From assembly GCA_027923505.1 (NCBI GenBank), contig BROI01000040.1, positions 30,382 through 94,381 on the forward strand: a stretch of DNA of 64,000 bases. Reading direction: 5' to 3'. Each line of letters opens with the position of its first letter. The stretch's first letter is position 1. Source of the stretch: Mayamaea pseudoterrestris (Eukaryota; Bacillariophyta; Bacillariophyceae; Sellaphorales; Sellaphoraceae). Positions 54,301-62,246 of the stretch are shown piece by piece. The position numbers were made by a program, and so were the translations under genes. The notes under the pieces were generated by a model, which was not told the DNA's origin, did no database searches, and worked only from the letters and a program-made list of their open reading frames with translations.

Positions 54301-56692
54301 TAGAGCGGCCGTGCGCGCGCCTCTGCCCGAGGTCGAACCGGACCCTTCCACTGAATCGGCAACGGGGGTCCTTGAAGAACGCGAAACGATGCCAACGTTC
54401 GACGAAAGACCGAACATAGAGACGGAGAATCTTACGGCAGCTTCAAGCCTTGTTTCGTCATTTTCACCAAACGCAATTGTTAGGCGACAGAACCTTGATG
54501 GTGTGAGGGCTTTAGTGGGTACCTGGTTCTCCGATGCGCCATGCAAGGGTATATCGATGGACTCACCGGCATTCTTCGAGACGGTAACATCTCCGAGAGA
54601 TGCTGCGAATGGGTCAGAATCCATTGCGCCTGGTAACATTGAAGTAACGTACGATCAGCAAGTGTGTTTGGTCAACAGCGACCTTCGTCCTATTGCAAAG
54701 CTCGACGATGGCTCGTCACTTGGAGTACGAAGACGTGCGTGGTCGCCTGTAAAACGTACACCCAAAGCAGCTAGAACAGCTAATACTCCCAAGGCCGTGT
54801 TGAATGACATTTTGCCCGCTTCGAAGACACCCATCTATCGAATTGACCCTGTAGAATGCTTCAAGGAAGAGGGTGAGGCAGCGATGACGTTCCGTTCTGT
54901 TCACCCAGCGAGTCGCATCGAAGTTTCCGGACTTCCACCGAAGAAAGCTGGGTTCAAAGTAAGGAATATATTCTCTCGTTTTACCAAGAAGCGACGCAAT
55001 ACAGCAGTCAATGTCACCGTAGAGGACGCATCAATGCCGACGACGCAAACCGCCAACTCGAAACGCGAGCGACGACACGCTACAGCAAACCTGTCACAGG
55101 CAACAAAAGAGAAAGTGGTACAGTCCATCTTCACGCCAAGGCCCAATGTGTCAACCAGGAGCATAACGGACAGGAGCGAAGTTCTCCAAGGCGACGAAGA
55201 CATCTTGCTCAAGCTGAAACAAGATACGCCATTGTCCTCGGAAAATATGATAACAATGCCTCACACCGTTTGCAAAGCATTAGAGACTGACGAGAAAGAA
55301 AAGGAGGTTCTTCTTGCTCGCTCAGGAAGCTCAAAGCGTTCGAAGAATGCATTGGAAAACAAACCGCCACTGCCTTTCACTCGAAACCGTTCCAAGTCGT
55401 CGAGTAAAGTTGAATTGCATCAACCAGCTAAATCTTCTACCAAAAAGGTAATCAATGATGACGACCGCAACGACGAAAAAACGACTGCGACGAAAGCAGC
55501 GTCTATGCATCTTCCTTGCCCAGCTCCCGTCCCAGCACAGAGGGGAATGTGGCAAGACTTCATGAATATGGATGTGCTTGGGGCATTCGACTGGACGAAA
55601 AGTAGCGGGCCGCCAAAGCTTGAGCATGATATTCCGAAACTAGTGTCACCGGCGCCGCAGAATGTGCATGTCAACATTCCCAAGTCTACTGGCAGCTTAA
55701 AACTTGCCGACATGGCGCCACTGGGCGAAATAAAGCACGCTGTAAATGCAAAGTCTCCTCTCTCCGAGAAATCTTACGATACGCTGGACGAAATTTTGTC
55801 GAACCGGACTCGTCCAGCCCCAGAGCCATCCGAAAATCTTCCACCTGTCAAAGCGGCGTCTTCCAAGCCAGTCAAGGTGCGCAGTTTCTTTGGAGTTCGT
55901 CGAGAGCCAGTGCAGGCAGAGGAAAGTGACAAAATGTCGATTGGAATATCGTCAAAAGATCCAAGTTCCTTTTTTCCTGTGGAGTTTAATGATGACAACG
56001 ACATCGTTCGGCCAAGCGCGGCGAAAGGACGACCCACTCTAGCAAACGGCGCTTCCAGGGGTCCGTCAGTTCCCTTGGCTTCCACAAAAGGCATTCTTCG
56101 TGAAACAAACAAGAGAGTTGAGGGCAGGGCGCCTGGACAAGTCAACCCTCATTCTAATGCCATTTCCGCGCTACTTCGTAAGCGTTCCGAGGCAAAGCGA
56201 CGGACCGAGGAGCGCCCAATGAAAGGCAATACGCTCGCGTCATCGGTCCGTGATACATCAACATTGACTTCCTTCGTAGGGCTACCTCAGCGGGCGACTA
56301 GTAGTCGACTTTCCTCGGCGCTATCTGAGGATACACGGGATACGTGGGCAGAAATTGCCGACGCCAGCCAGGTTGTTGAACGGGCCATGGATCGCTTAGA
56401 TACTTTCAAATCCGAGGATGAAATAGATGACCCTGCCAGGCTCAAGGCGTTACTTGCATCCGTCTCTGACGATCAAAGTATTGGCAATGTCGAAAAGGCT
56501 CTGGACACATTGCGCAAGCATGCCACGCGTCTTGGCGTGAAGGAAGCAGACCTACTTCTTGCCGTCGAGAGCACTGATACAATGTCATTCGGGGAGCAGA
56601 CAACCAAGACGAACAAGTCGTACAAGGACATGACACTTGCCCAGGAAATCTTTAATGTACTGTCGTTGTACATGAAGGGAGAGAAGGCTTGA
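51335..56692 (+). CDS. large disordered Ser/Asp/Lys-rich protein with repeated basic-aromatic motifs
   Basis: A 1785-residue, intronless protein that I cannot assign to a family. It is rich in Ser, Asp, Glu and Lys with many SP/TP sites (for example KLASPKVASPKAPS), suggesting heavy phosphorylation. Between acidic regions lie short basic-aromatic motifs: VRLFPRR (2-8), KKGLFSAWRNR (136-146), GLVKRFLPFWGAGRK (829-843), VRNIFSRFTKKRR (1209-1221) and VRSFFGVRR (1515-1523). The last ~120 residues look folded and helical (EIADASQVVERAMDRLDTF, DDPARLKALLASVS, QEIFNVLSLYMKG) and could be the only globular domain. There is no transmembrane helix or signal peptide. Function is unknown; a scaffold or cytoskeleton/membrane-binding role through the basic motifs is inference. 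Confidence 0.7.
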   Translation: MVRLFPRRVTAAHGRRRSHQPQSAAAARRRNSHLPRSPTNTDDSSASSEEERRDDRFVVTRDESRNDDESSGSSGDDSYSSSESSSSSYSASGEWDDNDLTTVTSYSSNQHDRNYWTDDDDSSIEEENTRAAAPHKKGLFSAWRNRTSATNKQQRVSRAEAASSPFYSPRRNRRRRFRFRTPKSASSDSSSDSSMDNADQLKLELEDLGYDLDCESFITKKSPQLDEERYGRSNEQDEDEQLQVNEEKIKTELTPKLLSSPAKSQKSIKKELIVVETVTSMSSSDSRRKLALKSTRSVVSSSSSKHSKNALQNLLKLTKSRSKNGGTSPKQLASVMEHDDDNEEEDETVSREDECGNDNGENANDDHVNDGRSQSEATWEGKMIRTRVSSADRSGEVELLQIDSTNDEDDDDDDEFDVGEEHELEEDDDDDDEEEDEAKGKHYMKGIQMKRAPSQMTNTSSKLRGSRRNEKKKQQQAMSTKSQKLEQVPSKAASRSTKQQRRKKHLDEILFDKTRSTSPTSTKPSLDEEENEYTDEEEEDATVSLQSLQRADNEKEQVSPRPKSIVKSPMQRELEKANSAASESIAAESVSPKKIARRKFFATPLAIEVNSPAAQSKAASKLASPKVASPKAPSRTASLVEKLIDEQPTCTPTESFVEQPKSIALSPNGLPEDDAQLLQALTPRTPANERLPPPPPKICTSPMDLQETPSVVIEGMSIVMGMREEEIDHDDEKPQRLKKRIKEVLEKKEAADALPKKTKAQVKEEKALQKPWSEPSPLSEPNPNPKRLKAKLAAIPAAQPVLNNESLRPELDPAHDPIQVYAAHDLNEGLVKRFLPFWGAGRKTTTNEPSAMDRAAHLPPRPTRQSDKPSHTSGSFNNKGSAHQQGTSTSGQRQSSRNYEDLTKRFATSTLAKDPAVQPPRNRSFKLPSPKREGHSDFQHARKSSFNKAGKYQSKETSAPESNFPISPRKRIDDAIKTLLKQKKEASKFRAAVRAPLPEVEPDPSTESATGVLEERETMPTFDERPNIETENLTAASSLVSSFSPNAIVRRQNLDGVRALVGTWFSDAPCKGISMDSPAFFETVTSPRDAANGSESIAPGNIEVTYDQQVCLVNSDLRPIAKLDDGSSLGVRRRAWSPVKRTPKAARTANTPKAVLNDILPASKTPIYRIDPVECFKEEGEAAMTFRSVHPASRIEVSGLPPKKAGFKVRNIFSRFTKKRRNTAVNVTVEDASMPTTQTANSKRERRHATANLSQATKEKVVQSIFTPRPNVSTRSITDRSEVLQGDEDILLKLKQDTPLSSENMITMPHTVCKALETDEKEKEVLLARSGSSKRSKNALENKPPLPFTRNRSKSSSKVELHQPAKSSTKKVINDDDRNDEKTTATKAASMHLPCPAPVPAQRGMWQDFMNMDVLGAFDWTKSSGPPKLEHDIPKLVSPAPQNVHVNIPKSTGSLKLADMAPLGEIKHAVNAKSPLSEKSYDTLDEILSNRTRPAPEPSENLPPVKAASSKPVKVRSFFGVRREPVQAEESDKMSIGISSKDPSSFFPVEFNDDNDIVRPSAAKGRPTLANGASRGPSVPLASTKGILRETNKRVEGRAPGQVNPHSNAISALLRKRSEAKRRTEERPMKGNTLASSVRDTSTLTSFVGLPQRATSSRLSSALSEDTRDTWAEIADASQVVERAMDRLDTFKSEDEIDDPARLKALLASVSDDQSIGNVEKALDTLRKHATRLGVKEADLLLAVESTDTMSFGEQTTKTNKSYKDMTLAQEIFNVLSLYMKGEKA

Positions 56693-57051
56693 TCAGCACA
56701 TGTTTGTGAGCATCGCACGAAGGGTTTATATATTTCTGCATACAACAAAGTATATACTTAATCATTCTTCAACATAATTTTGTTATTATAAAACCACTAT
56801 TTGATTACCATAATTTAGGACCATTGCAAATGAGGATGAAGTAAAAATGCCGACAGTAGGCGTCTCCCGCACGAGAGATCAAACTCGATGCGCTGTCTTC
56901 TGCAGTTCGAGCATGTCAGCACTACAATCGTCCGACACCAAACAATGCTTTCATTAGTGTGTGTCGTCATCTGCCAAAGCAGCCAGAGAGCTCATTTCAA
57001 AAGCAAGTACTTCAAAAAGCACGAGCTAAATTCTGCAAAGATCGATTGTTT
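56693..57051. other. convergent intergenic region, AT-rich
   Basis: Between the stops of the 51335 gene (plus) and the GT14-like gene (minus). AT-rich around 56740-56820. No gene recognised. Confidence 0.5.
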
Positions 57052-58737
57052 CTACCAGATTTCTTCCACGATCAATCTCAGCACCTCCATGGATGGTGCA
57101 TGGTCAAATTGAAACTTTCGGGCGAATAGAATCCCTCTCGCCTTGGCGTCCTTCAGGTAGTCAATCGTCTCATTACCTCGGAACTCCAGTCGTTGTCCAC
57201 CGCCATCTCGTTGCGCCAAGGTGGCATCCTCCATCCGGTAGCAAAGCGAAGAGTTTGTACTCAACAATGCATTCTTCATGCTAATGCTGCAGTCTCCATC
57301 CACTCCACCCCAAACTTGAAAGACTGCAGCTTGCTCACGCGCTTCCGCTCCGTGTCCAATCAGGTCAAGCGCGGCGATCCAGTTGCGCTCCTCCAAGCAG
57401 CAGCAACAAGCGTACTTGCTCATGACAAATAGCTGCTTCACTTCCAGAGACTCCAACAACTCTTGCACGACGCTATAGGCATAGACTCCTTGATTACCGG
57501 AATTCGTCTTGTACATCATGCTGACTTGAATCTCGTCGGGAATGCGCAACTGCTGAAAGGGCAGTCGCGACAATCGTACATGCAGCTTGCTTGTACCACG
57601 CGTGTAAACGAGTCGCTTGTGCTTGAGCATGTAGGACTGATCGCCGTAGACAACTTGTCCGCGCAGCAGCGTTTCACCCAACCATACGCGACGACTTGAC
57701 AATTGCTGCTGCTGAGCATACAGTGCTCGGCCAACGTTGCGATGCAGCGGATAGGCCGACGCTCCCGTCGTCACGTGATAGTCGTACACCAGCGCCAAGT
57801 CGTGCACGAGCCACTGCATGATGCGCAGATTTACCATGCTGACGGAATCCGTCTTGTAGACGACGGTTCCAAACTGCAGCATGACGACATTGTTGTACCG
57901 ACTGGCAATCTGCTTGACTTGATGTACCAACGATGCCGGCGCCAGTCGTTCTACATGCAAAATGATGTAATGCCACGGCTCGACGATGGCTGCCAGTAGT
58001 TTTTCCAATTGCCTGACATCGTCATGGACAATGACTGCATAGGCAATGCGCACCGCGTCGCTGGGTACTGGCACGCTCAAGTCCTTTAGCTTGGTGGCCG
58101 CAACCTTGTCGTTGATTGGCGACGAGTACTTGTACTTGCTATAGTCGCAACGCTGCGTTTGCTGCGCGTACAGTTCCAGCAGCTCCAAGACAAACTCTTG
58201 CTGCAGCAAGTCCATGTGAACACTGGCAGTGGGTCGCTGCATCAAGGTGGAAACCGACTCGTTCAAAAGTGGCTTGGCCCAGGATGTAAAATTAAAGTAG
58301 GCAGTGGATTGCGGCTTGACAATGTCGTCAACTTGGCAATAGTATAGTTCCGCCATGTCGGTCACGCTTGACAGCAAGTAGTTTTGTGGATAGTTATTGT
58401 CTTGAAGCGTAGATGCAAGGACCGCAAAGGCTTGCTCGTCGTTATACTCGAAGGGTGGAGATTCATGCGAGTGAAACGTGAGCGTTTCGCGCAGCACTTG
58501 CCGCCACGAAGATCCAGCCTTGTTGTCACGAAACGTGCCGCTGCCGCTGCCCCTCATACTTGTTGCGTCATGATTTCTCAAACTACTCGACAAAGCGTCG
58601 TGACGAATGTACCATCGTATCCAAAAGAGCAACGGAATCAGCGACGCCAGCAACAGAAATCGCAGGAAGCGTCCCAGCGAAAGAAGCGTTCGTTTCAGAC
58701 GACCCCGCTGCAGACTCTCCTTGCGAATGACAACCAT
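57052..58737 (-). CDS. Core-2/I-branching (GT14)-like glycosyltransferase, type II membrane protein
   Basis: A 561-residue protein with a basic N-terminus and a transmembrane anchor at ~22-43 (FLRFLLLASLIPLLFWIRWYI), then a stem. The catalytic region begins near 230 with RIAYAVIVHDDVRQLEKLLA. It continues with HYIILHVERLAP, SRYNNVVMLQF, SVSMVNLRIMQWLVH and DYHVTTGASAYPL, the ordered landmarks of the Branch/GT14 family (xylosyltransferases and beta-1,6-GlcNAc transferases). The classical DxD is absent, as is usual in GT14. A Cys-rich run (YACCCCLEE) lies in the C-terminal third. Expected role: transfer of a sugar from a UDP-sugar in the Golgi; substrate unknown. The start is divergent from the gene at 59064, with about 330 bases between. 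Confidence 0.75.
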   Translation of the reverse strand: MVVIRKESLQRGRLKRTLLSLGRFLRFLLLASLIPLLFWIRWYIRHDALSSSLRNHDATSMRGSGSGTFRDNKAGSSWRQVLRETLTFHSHESPPFEYNDEQAFAVLASTLQDNNYPQNYLLSSVTDMAELYYCQVDDIVKPQSTAYFNFTSWAKPLLNESVSTLMQRPTASVHMDLLQQEFVLELLELYAQQTQRCDYSKYKYSSPINDKVAATKLKDLSVPVPSDAVRIAYAVIVHDDVRQLEKLLAAIVEPWHYIILHVERLAPASLVHQVKQIASRYNNVVMLQFGTVVYKTDSVSMVNLRIMQWLVHDLALVYDYHVTTGASAYPLHRNVGRALYAQQQQLSSRRVWLGETLLRGQVVYGDQSYMLKHKRLVYTRGTSKLHVRLSRLPFQQLRIPDEIQVSMMYKTNSGNQGVYAYSVVQELLESLEVKQLFVMSKYACCCCLEERNWIAALDLIGHGAEAREQAAVFQVWGGVDGDCSISMKNALLSTNSSLCYRMEDATLAQRDGGGQRLEFRGNETIDYLKDAKARGILFARKFQFDHAPSMEVLRLIVEEIW

Positions 58738-59063
58738 AATTTTGTTTTGTTGTATGGATCAAGTGGATTGTTTCTCTCTTTGTATCGGTGTAGCTTGATT
58801 GGAAAGGGAGCAAAAGTGTAAAGTCGCTTCGTCGACGTCGACGTGTCGAATGAGTTGCAGAGTCGTTCCAGCAGTCAGTTTTTTCAGCTAGCTGACAATC
58901 TCACTATTCTTTTTATTGCTTGGGACTCTTTATATGCATTGCAGTAGACCTTCATGTAATGGCTCGTCCATGGTCGATGGTTTGCGGTTCCCAAGAATTT
59001 TCGCTCTGAGTCATTCCCGGTGCGATTTTGTGTCACGCTTTTCAGACGCGCGAGAAGAAAGCT
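58738..59063. other. short divergent promoter region
   Basis: About 330 bases between the GT14-like gene and the next plus-strand gene. It contains the left copy of a dispersed 23-nt similarity at 59017-59039. No gene seen. Confidence 0.4.
59017..59039 (+). repeat. dispersed 23-nt similarity, copy A
   Basis: CCGGTGCGATTTT(G/A)TGTCACGCT is found here and again at 61954-61976 with one mismatch, followed in both by a GCGAGAnGAAAnGC-like run. The pair may be remains of an insertion. Confidence 0.6.
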
Positions 59064-60848
59064 ATGCATACTGTACCGCAGCAGGAACAATCACCAAACG
59101 GCTGCAAGAACATTCCCGCAACGATTTACTTGCGAACAAGGATGACGGCCACGCTAGCGGATCACAAAAATCCAAGCCAAGCCAAGCAACAAGTATCGCA
59201 TTTTTCGACCAAGACCCTTGCAATGAGTGCTGCAGAGAATGATCAAGGTTGTCTCAGCAAACGTAAGAAACTCCCCGGGTGGTGGGGGGAAGCGTCGGAC
59301 GAGATCAACGACTTAATGAGAGCTTTTTCCAAGAATAATTCGCCTTTGTGGCCGGAAGATGACAGATACGCCATCACATACAATCAACTGGTGCTCATGA
59401 CGCTTCAGACGGACATTCGAGATCGATTCGTAGAGACTTTAAAAGCTTTTGCTGTCGAAAGCATCACGATATACGACCGGTATCAATACGAGGAATACTA
59501 TAATTTTGTACCACCTCCCGACAACGACATTCTCATGACGGCTTCTATAGTGGCATCCTGTTTTACCTCGGTATTATCTGTAAAGCTGATAGAGTATGCT
59601 CTCGAATATGGCCAAGCGCCAAGACGGGCAGTTACTAATGTTTTTTGGACACTTTTGATAGGCTGCTCTTCACTCAAGAAGCTGCAGTTCAGCCTTTCAG
59701 ATCATAATTTACAAGTTGTAGGAGAGGGTTACGAGCAAACAAAGCTCGCACTCGAACTTGCTGGCGAGCTTCCGCCCAGGCTAGATGAGATTACCATTTT
59801 TAATATTGACGACGAGGAAGGGTTGCATCGCCTTCTTAACCCTGTCCCAACTTTATGGTATCTCACCAAAATCTCAATAACAGTTCGTGATGCCCTCACT
59901 AACGAAGACGGCGATGATTATGTGCCTGCGTTTGCTGTCGACTCTTGTGCCACATTGCTTCGCGGTATTCTCAGCAAGCCGGTCCTTCAGCAAGTACGTC
60001 TCGAGAATTTTCAGTGGGACACAGAGGTGTTCACAAGGGCGTTTGAACGTAGCAACAAAGCTACGGGACTTGAATTGTATGCGGATTCATGGAGATTCCC
60101 GGTGGAGTTGGCTGGCACAATGGCTCGGGCATTGGCAACTGGACCTTTTCGAGCGCTGACGTATGTATGCTCTCGCCGCGAACAATGTCATAGCATTGCA
60201 TTTTTCGAAGAATTAAGTCGCTGTTTGTGCATCGAAGGGTGCTCAATGCTCAAAGAGCTGACCATGGAGCTTCAAAACTGTAGCGCACCTCCAACAGAAG
60301 TGCTAACTGCTCTTCTTCGGCATGCCAAACCATGGCAGGTCCAAATGCTTTCACTAAAAGTTTCAGACGAGCAGTGGACAGAAGACTTTGTTACTGTACT
60401 GTGTCACTACGTGCATGCGAACACCTCGCTGCGGAAATTGGCCATCGCCAAGGGCGCCGGGGGATGGGGACCGGAATGGTCGAGCTGGGGATGGGAATGG
60501 TCGAGCTCGCTTTGCGACGCACCATCTAGCCTTTTAAAGGCAATCTGCAATGGAAGCGGCAGCCTCGACGAGGTTGACTTTCGAGGGATATTTCACTCGG
60601 AATGGATTGACAAGTTCGATACTGGCGTTGCTCTCAATTTGAACCGGCTCAAGCGAGTACACGGGCCGCTCTTCCAGCAAGCGGAACAAGTGGACCCCGG
60701 CCCTTGCCGCCGACTGCTACTTGTGCGTGCCGTCGCGCGAGTCGACCAACAAACCAGGTTTGCATTGCTTCGCGAAAACTATGCCAACTGCCTCGCTTCC
60801 CTGCTGGAGGAAATGCAGAGTAGGAAGCGACCACATTCAGCTATTTGA
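59064..60848 (+). CDS. RNI/LRR-like repeat protein, unknown function
   Basis: From the first ATG at 59064 the protein has 594 residues. An alternative ATG at 59223 (MSAAENDQG) would remove 53 residues of weakly protein-like sequence that adjoins a dispersed repeat, so it may be the true start. The body has leucine-spaced segments recurring roughly every 30-60 residues (LKKLQFSLSDHNL, LRGILSKPVLQQVRLENF, LKELTMELQNC, LRKLAIAKG). These resemble ribonuclease-inhibitor-type LRRs, which are numerous in diatoms and other protists. No F-box, signal peptide or membrane helix is seen. A short Trp-rich stretch (WGPEWSSWGWEWSSS) looks like a local 15-nt duplication. Probably cytosolic; protein binding is inferred from the fold. 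Confidence 0.7.
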   Translation: MHTVPQQEQSPNGCKNIPATIYLRTRMTATLADHKNPSQAKQQVSHFSTKTLAMSAAENDQGCLSKRKKLPGWWGEASDEINDLMRAFSKNNSPLWPEDDRYAITYNQLVLMTLQTDIRDRFVETLKAFAVESITIYDRYQYEEYYNFVPPPDNDILMTASIVASCFTSVLSVKLIEYALEYGQAPRRAVTNVFWTLLIGCSSLKKLQFSLSDHNLQVVGEGYEQTKLALELAGELPPRLDEITIFNIDDEEGLHRLLNPVPTLWYLTKISITVRDALTNEDGDDYVPAFAVDSCATLLRGILSKPVLQQVRLENFQWDTEVFTRAFERSNKATGLELYADSWRFPVELAGTMARALATGPFRALTYVCSRREQCHSIAFFEELSRCLCIEGCSMLKELTMELQNCSAPPTEVLTALLRHAKPWQVQMLSLKVSDEQWTEDFVTVLCHYVHANTSLRKLAIAKGAGGWGPEWSSWGWEWSSSLCDAPSSLLKAICNGSGSLDEVDFRGIFHSEWIDKFDTGVALNLNRLKRVHGPLFQQAEQVDPGPCRRLLLVRAVARVDQQTRFALLRENYANCLASLLEEMQSRKRPHSAI

Positions 60849-61626
60849 TGCTGTCCAATGTCGCACGTTGCAATCAATATTTCTGGGACTAGCAACTATT
60901 TCTGATTGCAAGATATATAAAAGATAATTTGAAGACTATTTGTTTCGATACTTTATCATTTATACCGCAGAGGTCGTGGTCGATGGAAAACTGCGCTTGT
61001 TGGCCGAGTAAGCAAACTCATCATGCTAGGGCAGGCTCCGTTCCAACTAGGTAGTAGTGCCAGCACGCCATCTCCCCACTGCAGGTCTAATAAAGGGTAC
61101 CTTTCAATTCTAACGTAATTCTCATCAAGCTTTTGAAAAGCGACAGCCAGAAACGTTGGCGCCTGCGCATAGTATGCGCCGAGTTATCGCGGTTGGCACA
61201 ATTCAAGTGAAACAAACGCCCAGGATTCGCAACGCAAATACTTGCCTGGCTGCATCATTGTTCTTGGTCCGCCATTTCAGAGATTGTCGACGATGCTACT
61301 CGTTCAGTCAGTCAGCATGACTTGAACAGTCACCTCCACAACCTCATTCGCAGCATTACCTGCAACAGTTGAGTAAGCAAATCGAGTCGCGGACAAAATG
61401 CACCATACAATCATATGTTGCTTGGCGGCAGACGTTGCAGTATCAAGCACCAAATATGCCATTACTGGAAAGGAACTAGCCGAGATGTGTCAGGAACGAA
61501 AAATGACCTGGCGAGCAGCCACTCATTGTTCGCAACGAGCCGCGACAGCTCCGGCAATATCAAGATGGGGTTCATGCAAAGCATTTCTATACAAGCATGC
61601 GCAGTGACGTCAATAAAGATAGGATT

Positions 61627-61674
<48 letters not shown>
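61627..61674. repeat. (AGCA)12 microsatellite
   Basis: Twelve perfect AGCA units, 48 bases. Confidence 0.97.
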
Positions 61675-61676
<2 letters not shown>

Positions 61677-61953
61677 CGTTCTTTACAAGTGCTTGGTCCA
61701 TTCAGCCTCTTTCCTCTTTCGTCCATGGCTCGTTGTCAAACATTACGGTTTCCGCGCGCATGGTGAGACAGCGCTGAACAAGGATTTGCTTGTCCTGCTA
61801 CCATGATTACAAAGGTTTTCAACAGCTCGCATGTATGTGGCAACATTTTTGCCGATGGCATGCAGCGACTGATCGAAGGATGAACGATAAACCAAAACGG
61901 ATGGATGCGTTTCATCTTTGGCGATGTAATAACCGGTCCGACAGTCTGCATAA

Positions 61954-61976
61954 CCGGTGCGATTTTATGTCACGCT
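61954..61976 (+). repeat. dispersed 23-nt similarity, copy B
   Basis: Second copy of the motif at 59017-59039 (one mismatch), lying about 30 bases before the proposed 5' LTR of the retroelement. Confidence 0.6.
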
Positions 61977-62008
61977 CGTCCGCGAGACGAAACGCTCATC
62001 GCTGCCAT

Positions 62009-62219
62009 TGTTGAGCATGGATGAGAACCCAAACCGAAGCGGCAGCGGTGACGTCACGAAGACGGTCACATTTAAGTAAGCGCGGTAAGCGGCAACCGAA
62101 GGAGTGGATCGAGGACGATCACTTCTTGGAGAAAATAAGTAAAGTGGTTTTATTGACTCTGTTCTGCTTAATCATTAGTGTCGCTTCAAGGGCGCGCAAG
62201 ATATATTCTAGATCCAACA
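62009..62219 (+). repeat. candidate 5' LTR, 211 bp
   Basis: The segment begins TGTTG and ends CAACA, a 5-base inverted terminus of the TG...CA type expected for copia LTRs, and ends 27 bases before the gag ATG. It contains a TGACGTCA palindrome at 62049-62056, a typical bZIP/CRE site. Its 3' end overlaps one arm of a 15-nt inverted repeat (62122-62136 and 62219-62233). No second copy is in the window, so the limits are tentative. Confidence 0.35.
62049..62056. promoter_or_regulatory. TGACGTCA (CRE/bZIP-type) palindrome in the candidate LTR
   Basis: A perfect 8-base palindrome, set about 200 bases upstream of the gag start. Such sites bind bZIP factors in many eukaryotes. Activity here is inferred. 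Confidence 0.35.
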
Positions 62220-62246
62220 TTTTCTCCAAGAAGCGAGTGAAAAGAC

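Larger units (their letters stand above)
60849..62008. other. intergenic stretch left of the retroelement
   Basis: About 1.16 kb with no supported gene. It holds the AGCA microsatellite, a TGACGTCA palindrome at 61606-61613 and copy B of the dispersed 23-nt similarity. Confidence 0.5.
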
